Source: Gemmatimonas phototrophica
Lineage (GTDB): Bacteria; Gemmatimonadota; Gemmatimonadetes; Gemmatimonadales; Gemmatimonadaceae
Reading direction: 5' to 3'
DNA: 15,030 nt
NCBI GenBank assembly: GCA_945870175.1
Contig: CAMBRJ010000027.1
Span: 1 to 15,030 of the forward strand
The translations under genes and the position numbers were made by a program. The notes under the pieces are model-generated. The model was not told the DNA's origin. It saw nothing but the letters and a program-made list of their open reading frames with translations, and made no database searches. Of this stretch, positions 7,413 through 13,059 are shown one piece after another (the first letter of the stretch is position 1; the number at the start of each line of letters is the position of its first letter).

Positions 7413-8250
7413 AGTGGTCGCGACCCTGTCGCCGATGCCGAACAACACGCTCACCTCGCTCACGAAGTTCTTCAAGACCCCGAAGGGGCTGCTGGTGATC
7501 GCGCTCGCGGTGCTGATTCCGCTCGCGGGTATGCACAGCGGTTTCGCGGTGGTGGCGCCGGGTGTGGCGGCGGCGGCGATCGCCGCCATGCTGATCGACG
7601 CGCCGATTCTGCGCTACCGCGACAAGGCGTGGTCGTTCCCCAGCGGCGCACTGCTCACGGGGCTGTTGGTGGCGATGGTACTCAGCCCCTTCGGCTCGTG
7701 GAAGATCGCCGCTGCCACCGCTGCCATCGGTGTGCTCAGCAAGTACGTGGCCCGCGGTCGCTCGGCCAACGTGTTCAACCCCGCGGCACTGGCACTGGTG
7801 GTGAGCTACTTCGCTTTCGACACGGGGCATTCGTGGTGGGGCGCCCTTCCGGAGCTACCGATTCTCGCACTCACCGCCCTGTTCGTGACCGGCGTGTTCA
7901 TCACCGATCGCGTGAACAAGATGCCGGCCGTGCTGGCGTTTCTCGGCGTGCACTTTCTACTCTTCACGCTCACCGCGTTTGTGGGCGATCCAGCGAAGGT
8001 GGCCGAGCTGTATCGGGAACCCGACCTGCACGCGGCGCTGTTCTTCGCGTTCTTCATGGTGACCGATCCGCCCACGTCACCGCCCAAGGCGCGCGATCAG
8101 ATCGTGTTCGGTGTGATCACGGCAGTGGTGTCGTATCTGGTGTTCGAGCTGGTGGGCGCGGTGTACTTCCTGCTGGCGGGACTGCTGGCGGCCAACGGGT
8201 GGGAAGCTTGGAGACGGCAGCGGGTGCGGGCGCTACGAACGGCTCAGTAG
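7405..8250 (+). CDS. Short NqrB/RnfD-like membrane electron-transfer protein
   Basis: A 281-residue polytopic membrane protein with about nine or ten hydrophobic segments. The NqrB/RnfD family marks are SGALLTGLLVA (80-90), NVFNPAAL (122-129) and FFMVTDPPTSP (216-226). Full-length NqrB and RnfD are longer and carry an ATPL-type covalent FMN site in a middle section; that section is missing here, so this is the short, flavinylation-site-less class. ATG 7405 overlaps the end of apbE by 8 nt, making a tight three-gene unit. It likely passes electrons between a cytosolic or quinone donor and the anchored FMN-binding protein, but no donor-module gene (NqrF or RnfB/C type) is in the window. The stop TAG sits inside the inverted repeat that follows. 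A urea-transporter-like or other permease role is less likely because of the TDPPTSP motif. Confidence 0.87.
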   Translation: MSEVVATLSPMPNNTLTSLTKFFKTPKGLLVIALAVLIPLAGMHSGFAVVAPGVAAAAIAAMLIDAPILRYRDKAWSFPSGALLTGLLVAMVLSPFGSWKIAAATAAIGVLSKYVARGRSANVFNPAALALVVSYFAFDTGHSWWGALPELPILALTALFVTGVFITDRVNKMPAVLAFLGVHFLLFTLTAFVGDPAKVAELYREPDLHAALFFAFFMVTDPPTSPPKARDQIVFGVITAVVSYLVFELVGAVYFLLAGLLAANGWEAWRRQRVRALRTAQ

Positions 8251-8479
8251 ACTGAGTTCAGACGGTCAGGCTCAGGCGTCAGACTGGGTATAGTGGTCAG
8301 AGTTCAGCAGCTACAGTGCTCAGTTTCGAGAATTTCCTTGGTGATGTGCGCCGCTCGGGATTGCGGTGCACTCACGGTCGCGCCGCCAGTCAAATGCTCG
8401 GCACTGTGGACTGAAGTGTGCTGAATTCTGACCACTATACCCAGTCTGACGCCAGAACTCAGTTCACTGGGTACTGAGC
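8242..8479. repeat. Large TCAG-rich foldback element (nested inverted repeats)
   Basis: Nested arms pair across 238 bp: 8242-8249 with 8472-8479 (8 bp), 8251-8259 with 8455-8463 (9 bp), 8275-8309 with 8419-8453 (35 bp, only a G-T at 8302/8426), 8313-8319 with 8401-8407 (7 bp) and 8327-8335 with 8392-8400 (8 of 9). An apical hairpin lies at 8346-8354/8363-8371. The left arm has eight TCAG words in 80 nt, and base composition is lower in GC than the flanking genes. It lies between two convergent genes and contains no ORF of its own. It could be a MITE-like or REP-like mobile repeat, a bidirectional terminator, or a structured RNA. No target-site duplication is obvious. Confidence 0.85.
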
Positions 8480-8489
8480 AGTTCAGTAG

Positions 8490-10088
8490 TTACTGTCGGC
8501 ACAGCGGCGCCGCGCCCAGCACCGCGTCCGCCCGCATCGGCACCACCGTAAACTGCTGCACGCGCGCCGGTTCCGTCGGTGCCAGTGTAATCGCAACAGA
8601 GAGCGCCCCGTTCGCGCACTGCATGCGCCACACGCCGCGCAGCGCGTTCTCGGCCCAGAGCTGACCCACGGCTTTGCAGTTGCCGCCTACCGCGTTCGAC
8701 ATCTGCTCGATCGCCGCCGCGCGCCGCGGGCCGGACTCGTCGAGAAACAGATTCATCGCCGCGATGCTGTCGGCCAGCGGCTGCTTCCACGCCTGCACGA
8801 GTCGCGTGACTTGGCTCTGCATGGCTAGCAGCACGGGCGCCGGCTGCGGCTCGCGCGGCTTGAGGCCGCCGCTCTTGGCCAGGATCTCGAACGACTGATC
8901 GATTGCGCCCGTCCAGCCCGTGTACGTGAGGTTGCCGAGTGCCACGATGCCCACGCCGTACTCGGGGAGCCAGCGCATCTGCGAGCCGAAGCCGGGCAGG
9001 CCGCCGGAGTGCGAGAGGATGTGCGCGAACAGACAGTTCGACGCCGAGCGCAGGCCGTAGGCGTAGCCACCAGCGTTGAGTGACAGCACCCCGGCCGCAT
9101 TGCGCGCGGCCGAAGCGCCGCTGAAGCGTGCGATCTGCTGCATCTCACGCAGTGACGACCGCTTGAGCACCGGCGATTCGGCGCCGTCGCGCGCCGGCCA
9201 GGCGTCGAGCATGAGCGCCACCCACCGCGATAGATCGGCGCTGCTGGTGAGCATGCCGCCCATGGCGCCGAATGATCCGTCTGGTAGCGCCGCTTCCTCG
9301 AGCCACGCACCGTCCTGCAAGCGATAGCCGTGCGCCAGTCGATTGGCCGGCACGTCGCGCGCTTCCATGGTGGTAGAGGTCATGCCAAGCGGGCGCAGCA
9401 CGCGTTGCTGGATGTAGCGGGCGTACGGCATGCCGCTCACGTTCTGCACGATGCGACCGAGTATCGCAAAGCCGAAGTTCGAGTACTCGTACGCCGTGCC
9501 CGGCGCATTCGAAAACGGAATGCCCTGCTTGATCATGGCGGACAGCTGCGCATCGGTGGCGGCGAGTTGCTGATCACCCCACGGATTGTCTTCCGGAAAG
9601 CCTGCCGAATGCGACATCAGATGTCGGATGGTGATGCGCGGCGCATCGCTGGTGGCGTAGCGCATCGCCTTGAGCTCCGGCACATAGCGTTCGGCCGCGT
9701 CGTCGAGCGACAGCTTGCCGGCGTCACGCAGCTGTAAAATCGAGAGCGCAGTGAAGCTCTTGGTCATCGAGGCAATGCGAAACACGGAGCTGGTGTCGAC
9801 GAGCGCCTTGCTTGGCACTTCGCGCAAACCCAGTGCCGCCACATGCAGCAGTTGGCCGTCCACGATTACGCCGTAGGCGATGCCCGGTACGCGGGAACTC
9901 GTCGCGAAGGCGCGCATCACACTGTCGATCTGCGGCAGCGCGGCGCGCATTTTCGCCACACGATCGGGGTCGGTGAAGCGCGCTGGTGGGGCGATGCTCG
10001 ATTGCGCGGCGACGTTGGCCACCGCGGTCGTGGAGAGCAGAGCTATAACGGCAGCACGCACGACGAGGGAGGACGAAGAGCGGCGCAT
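8490..10088 (-). CDS. Exported serine beta-lactamase-family hydrolase (class C/esterase type)
   Basis: A 532-residue protein with a Sec signal peptide (MRR, hydrophobic core to about residue 25, probable cleavage near VAAQ-SS). The beta-lactamase/DD-peptidase fold is marked by SMTK (S107 nucleophile, K110), YSN (202-204) and HSGG (360-363), with HLMSHSAGFPEDN typical of the PF00144 group. After about residue 400 comes an extra ~130-residue region with cysteines that I do not recognise. Members act as esterases, D-aminopeptidases or penicillin-binding-like enzymes more often than as resistance beta-lactamases, so no antibiotic role is claimed. ATG 10088 has a weak GAG about 8 nt upstream. The gene converges on the NqrB-like gene; the foldback element abuts its stop. 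About 200 nt separates its start from the divergent Uma2 gene. Confidence 0.9.
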   Translation of the reverse strand: MRRSSSSLVVRAAVIALLSTTAVANVAAQSSIAPPARFTDPDRVAKMRAALPQIDSVMRAFATSSRVPGIAYGVIVDGQLLHVAALGLREVPSKALVDTSSVFRIASMTKSFTALSILQLRDAGKLSLDDAAERYVPELKAMRYATSDAPRITIRHLMSHSAGFPEDNPWGDQQLAATDAQLSAMIKQGIPFSNAPGTAYEYSNFGFAILGRIVQNVSGMPYARYIQQRVLRPLGMTSTTMEARDVPANRLAHGYRLQDGAWLEEAALPDGSFGAMGGMLTSSADLSRWVALMLDAWPARDGAESPVLKRSSLREMQQIARFSGASAARNAAGVLSLNAGGYAYGLRSASNCLFAHILSHSGGLPGFGSQMRWLPEYGVGIVALGNLTYTGWTGAIDQSFEILAKSGGLKPREPQPAPVLLAMQSQVTRLVQAWKQPLADSIAAMNLFLDESGPRRAAAIEQMSNAVGGNCKAVGQLWAENALRGVWRMQCANGALSVAITLAPTEPARVQQFTVVPMRADAVLGAAPLCRQ

Positions 10089-10286
10089 CAGGATCTCGGC
10101 TACAGGTTGGGTACGACTGCGGTCATTGGGAGTCTACTGCGCCGAGCTGAGCAGGGTAATGCATCCCAAGGGAAGGCCGTGCGTTTTTCCAGCACCACCG
10201 GCGGAAAAGCGATGACGCAGAGTTCGTCGCGGACGGTCATGATGGGTCGTGACCCCTTGCCATCTCCCCCCGCTGCTCGGCACACT

Positions 10287-10856
10287 ATGGCCATGCCCGC
10301 GCTCATGCCCCGCATCTGGACTGCCGCCGAAGTGCAGGCGCTACCGGACGATCCGTCCAACCGGTACGAGTGCGTGGACGGGGAGCTGCTGGTGAGCCCG
10401 TCGCCGCGCACCCTGCACCAGTCGGCGGTTACCGAGCTGGCGCTGCTGCTCGGGCCACTCGTGCGTTCGGCCGGGGTCGGCGCCATCGTATGCGCGCCCT
10501 CCGACTGGGTGCTCGACCCACGCACGCTCGTGCAGCCCGACCTCTACGTGGTGTCGCTGGTCGAGGGTCGCCGCCCGCGCACCGACGAGGAACGCGGCCA
10601 CCCGCTGCTGTTCATCGAGATCCTGTCGCCGAGTACGGCGCGCTTTGATCGCGTGGTCAAGCGCGGCCGCTATCAGCGCGCGAACATCGAGTACTGGATC
10701 GTGGACCTCGACTCGCGCCTCATCGAGCGATGGTTGCCGGGCGACGAGCGGCCGAGCATCCACGCCGAGAGAGTGGAATGGCAACCGACGGGTGCCGATT
10801 TGCCCTTCGTGCTTGAGCTCGAGCCGTTCTTCACCGAGGTGCTGGGCCCGGCCTGA
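10287..10856 (+). CDS. Uma2-family (DUF820) PD-(D/E)XK nuclease-fold protein
   Basis: A 189-residue protein of the Uma2/DUF820 family, which has a restriction-endonuclease-like fold and mostly unknown function. Visible marks are RYECVDGELL (26-35), QPDLYVV with the candidate metal-binding Asp, FIEILSPST with the central Glu, and DRVVKRGRYQRANIEYWIVD. The Asp, Glu and downstream Lys of an active nuclease site thus look intact. Start choice is weak: ATG 10287 and ATG 10293 are close to the conserved region, while ATG 10212 would add 25 unconserved residues; none has a clear ribosome binding site. It stands alone and converges on msrA with only 12 nt between stops. No partner toxin, antitoxin or methylase is adjacent. 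Confidence 0.88.
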   Translation: MAMPALMPRIWTAAEVQALPDDPSNRYECVDGELLVSPSPRTLHQSAVTELALLLGPLVRSAGVGAIVCAPSDWVLDPRTLVQPDLYVVSLVEGRRPRTDEERGHPLLFIEILSPSTARFDRVVKRGRYQRANIEYWIVDLDSRLIERWLPGDERPSIHAERVEWQPTGADLPFVLELEPFFTEVLGPA

Positions 10857-10868
10857 CCCGCCTGTGCC

Positions 10869-11486
10869 CTACTTGCCCTGCGTCTTCTCCCACAGCGCCG
10901 GGTACTGCTTCTTCAGCGCGTCGATCTTGGGGAGGTCGTTGTACACGATGTACGGCTGGTCGGTGTGACTGTACAGGTAGTTCTGATGATACTTCTCGGC
11001 GTCGTAGAACTTGGACAGCGACGCCACCTGCGTCACGATGGGGCGCGGGAACACCTTGGCCTGCGTGAGTTGCGCGATCACCGTCGTGGCGCTCTTCTGC
11101 TGCTCGGCGTTGGCGAAGAAGATGGCCGAGCGATACTGGGTGCCCACGTCGGGTCCCTGGCGGTTGAGCTCCGTGGGGTTGTGGGCCACGGTGAAGAACA
11201 CGGCCAGCAAGGTTTCGTAGGACACCACGGCCGGGTCGAAGGTGACCTTCACGGCTTCGGCGTGTCCGGTCCGGCCGCTGGTCACGGTTTCGTAGTCGGG
11301 GTTTACCACGGTGCCGCCGACGTAGCCTGACACCACCGACTTCACGCCCTTCACGTGCTCGAACACGGCCTCCACGCCCCAGAAGCAGCCGCCGGCGAAG
11401 ACGGCAGTCTGCACGGTGGCGGCGCGTGCGGTCGATGTGAGCGAGACCGTGGCCAGCACCACGGCGGAAATCAGCGAACGAATCAT
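10869..11486 (-). CDS. msrA: Exported peptide methionine-(S)-sulfoxide reductase
   Basis: Reduces methionine-S-sulfoxide in proteins. The 205-residue product begins with a cleavable signal peptide (MIRSLISAVVLATVSLTSTARAA), so it acts in the envelope rather than the cytosol. The MsrA core has GCFWG with catalytic Cys34, GHAE (74-77), GPDVGTQYRS (111-120) and YHQNY (166-170). No other cysteine exists in the whole protein, so there is no resolving Cys; regeneration must use an external reductant. ATG 11486 has GGGAG about 8 nt upstream. It has its own leader of ~110 nt after the gene above, containing two hairpins, and converges on the Uma2 gene. No MsrB domain is fused or adjacent. Confidence 0.96.
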   Translation of the reverse strand: MIRSLISAVVLATVSLTSTARAATVQTAVFAGGCFWGVEAVFEHVKGVKSVVSGYVGGTVVNPDYETVTSGRTGHAEAVKVTFDPAVVSYETLLAVFFTVAHNPTELNRQGPDVGTQYRSAIFFANAEQQKSATTVIAQLTQAKVFPRPIVTQVASLSKFYDAEKYHQNYLYSHTDQPYIVYNDLPKIDALKKQYPALWEKTQGK

Positions 11487-11509
11487 GAGACGTCTCCCGA
11501 AAGGAAAAC

Positions 11510-11573
11510 CCGCGTAGCGCGGACCGCACCGACCCCGGCAACGGCCTGCAAAACATAGCCGGAATCGGTGCGG
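11510..11573 (-). terminator. Paired hairpins between the RGG-tail gene and msrA
   Basis: Two stems occupy the 110-nt gap. The larger pairs 11524-11532 with 11565-11573 (9 bp) and 11535-11539 with 11558-11562 (5 bp), symmetric around a 2x2 internal loop. The smaller pairs 11510-11514 with 11518-11522 and, read on the minus strand, is followed by GTTTT, like a short terminator. It ends only about 10 nt before the msrA ribosome binding site, so it may end the upstream transcript, attenuate msrA, or both. Confidence 0.4.
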
Positions 11574-11596
11574 GAAGTTCCCTCGGGGCGTTCCTG

Positions 11597-12193
11597 CTAC
11601 CGCCGCCGTCCGCCGCCACCACGCACGCCGCCGCGCACGATGATCGGCACGCCCACGAAGCCGGTGTAGAACGGGCGATATCCGAAGCCACCCAGGCCGA
11701 ATCCGCCGTAGCCGAAGCCGTACCCACCGCCGTACATGAACGGGTCGTAGTAGGGGTAGCCACGCGCGTTGGCGTTCCTGCTGTCTTTCGCGATGGCCGC
11801 CACCTCAAGTGGCGCGACTAGCACCAACGCGTTGCCCTGCACGTCTTTGCAGGCGCGCTTCTCCTTCTCGGCCTTGGCCACCAGTTTGCCGCCGATCCAG
11901 AGCTCGAGCGGTTCCTTGGCGTTCGATTCGAGTTCCACCAGCTCACGCGGGTTCAGCGTGAGCTTCGTGTGCTCGGTGCCCTTCTCGACGGCGTATTCGA
12001 GATCCACCGGCTTCGCGCCGTCGTTGCGGATCACGAAACGGTCCTCGCACAGCTGGCCGAAGGTGATCTGCACCGCATCGTCGATCGAGGCGCGTGATAC
12101 CACGGCAATCTGCGCCGAGGCGCGTGCGGATACGGTGAGTGACCCAAGGGCGAGCGCGAGCAGCGCCGTCCATCGCGTGGAGTGGTGCGTCAT
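11597..12193 (-). CDS. Secreted protein of unknown function with Gly/Tyr-rich and RGG tail
   Basis: I do not recognise a named family. The 198-residue product has a signal peptide (WTALLALALGSLTVSARASA, cleavage near residue 28). Next comes a compact, probably beta-rich domain of about 110 residues with two cysteines (C49, C115) that could form a disulfide; it includes the segment FVIRNDGAKPVDLEYAVE. The tail (about 144-198) is low complexity: repeated Gly with Tyr/Phe (MYGGGYGFGYGGFGLGGFGY) and a final RGGVRGGGGRRR. ATG 12193 is supported by GAGAGG about 5 nt upstream. The domain's look (an extracellular fold for a charged, non-polymeric ligand or surface contact) is only an impression. The gene lies between msrA and the HEGVH protein on the same strand, with gaps of 110 and 141 nt, so a common operon is uncertain. 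Confidence 0.82.
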   Translation of the reverse strand: MTHHSTRWTALLALALGSLTVSARASAQIAVVSRASIDDAVQITFGQLCEDRFVIRNDGAKPVDLEYAVEKGTEHTKLTLNPRELVELESNAKEPLELWIGGKLVAKAEKEKRACKDVQGNALVLVAPLEVAAIAKDSRNANARGYPYYDPFMYGGGYGFGYGGFGLGGFGYRPFYTGFVGVPIIVRGGVRGGGGRRR

Positions 12194-12318
12194 GGTGCCT
12201 CTCTATGTGAAGTGTCGAGACAACCGTGGGCGCGGGGATGTCGTCGCGCGACGGAGGCTCCGTGAGAGAGACACGCGTCGTATGGCGCTACCCTACATGC
12301 GTCTCACTCCGATGCGCT

Positions 12319-12346
12319 CGTCACGACGCGTTCGTCACGACGCGTT
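12319..12346. repeat. 14-bp perfect tandem duplication
   Basis: Two adjacent identical copies of CGTCACGACGCGTT (12319-12332 and 12333-12346). The second copy contains the stop codon of the minus-strand HEGVH gene (12335-12337); the first copy lies just beyond it. It looks like a slippage duplication at the gene end and does not change the protein. Confidence 0.9.
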
Positions 12347-12940
12347 GCGATCGGCGGCGTCCTGCCGGCGCTGCGCTTCCTGCCAATCCACGATCGGTGC
12401 CACACCGCGATCGTCGAGCGACAGACTGGCCAACGCCCGTTCCACGACGGGCGCGCCGAGTTCTGCTGGCAACGCCTGCCCGAACGCCAACTCGGCCCGG
12501 CGGCACAGGCGTTCTTCGCGCGGCAGTTGGTCTTCCGTGCGATACACGCCCATCGCGTGCACACGCGCATGCACCCCTTCGTGCAAAATCGAAGAGGCCA
12601 CTGGTGCCGCGCTGATATCGCGTCGTGCGAGGAACGTGAGTTCGGTGATGATCACGTTGTCCTGCGGAATGAAGGCGCCTCGGCAAGCGAAGCGCTCCAC
12701 GCGAATGCCGCGGATGTCGCGGCGCAGATGTGCTAGGCGCCACGGCTGGTACGTGCCGATGAGCGCCAGCGATTCGTTGAGGCGCGCGAGCACGTCGGCG
12801 GTGGCGATGTCGGGGCGCGTGTTGATCACCTCGACCGGCACGCCGTGCAGCGTGGTGCGCACGGTCTCCAGCGCGCGCGTACCGGCAGCGGCGGTAGGGG
12901 CACCAAACAGCGCGGCGAGTCGAACAAAGAATCCGGACAT
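12335..12940 (-). CDS. Putative HExxH zinc metalloprotease-like protein
   Basis: A 201-residue protein I cannot assign to a named family. It has a clear minimal zincin motif, SSILHEGVHARV, with H120, E121 and H124; EERLCRRAEL (142-151) follows 18-30 residues later and offers a third-ligand Glu (E143 or E150), an arrangement typical of gluzincin-like proteins. Upstream is an alpha/beta stretch with RGIRVERFACRGAF and QDNVIITELTFLARR. The N terminus is mildly hydrophobic but has an internal Arg and is not a convincing signal peptide. ATG 12940 is used; TTG 12949 would add three residues. No ribosome binding site is seen; CATACT (12954-12949) ends 8 nt before the ATG, so the message may be nearly leaderless. 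Peptidase activity is inferred from the motif alone. The gene diverges from prpE. Confidence 0.78.
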   Translation of the reverse strand: MSGFFVRLAALFGAPTAAAGTRALETVRTTLHGVPVEVINTRPDIATADVLARLNESLALIGTYQPWRLAHLRRDIRGIRVERFACRGAFIPQDNVIITELTFLARRDISAAPVASSILHEGVHARVHAMGVYRTEDQLPREERLCRRAELAFGQALPAELGAPVVERALASLSLDDRGVAPIVDWQEAQRRQDAADRNAS

Positions 12941-13038
12941 GACGGACAAGTATGGGGGCTAATTACTCTGGCGCGCGACCTTGGCAGCCGCAATCGTTCA
13001 CCAACCGCCATCCCGTTGTGTACCCCGTGGCCCCTGAA

Positions 13039-13059
13039 ATGGCTGAAACCCCACTGTGA
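13039..13059 (+). other. Possible six-codon leader ORF overlapping the prpE start
   Basis: ATG 13039 opens a tiny frame (MAETPL) whose TGA at 13057-13059 overlaps the GTG start of the synthetase as GTGA. That geometry allows termination-reinitiation coupling, which would help a gene with no visible ribosome binding site. No ribosome binding site precedes the small ORF either, so it may be chance. Confidence 0.2.

Noticed and set aside
8346..8371. Apical hairpin as a tRNA or independent small RNA gene
   Set aside because: Only a single stem with no cloverleaf; best explained as the tip of the foldback element.
8242..8479. CRISPR array
   Set aside because: TCAG words are short and irregularly spaced and the arms are inverted, not direct repeats with uniform spacers; no cas genes.
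8490..10088. Antibiotic-resistance class C beta-lactamase
   Set aside because: The motifs define the fold only, and the length and C-terminal region fit the broad esterase/peptidase-like group better than resistance enzymes.
10257..10289. Promoter TTGCCA plus a CACTAT box before the Uma2 gene
   Set aside because: The spacing is 20 nt and the box overlaps the start codon, so the match is too weak to list.
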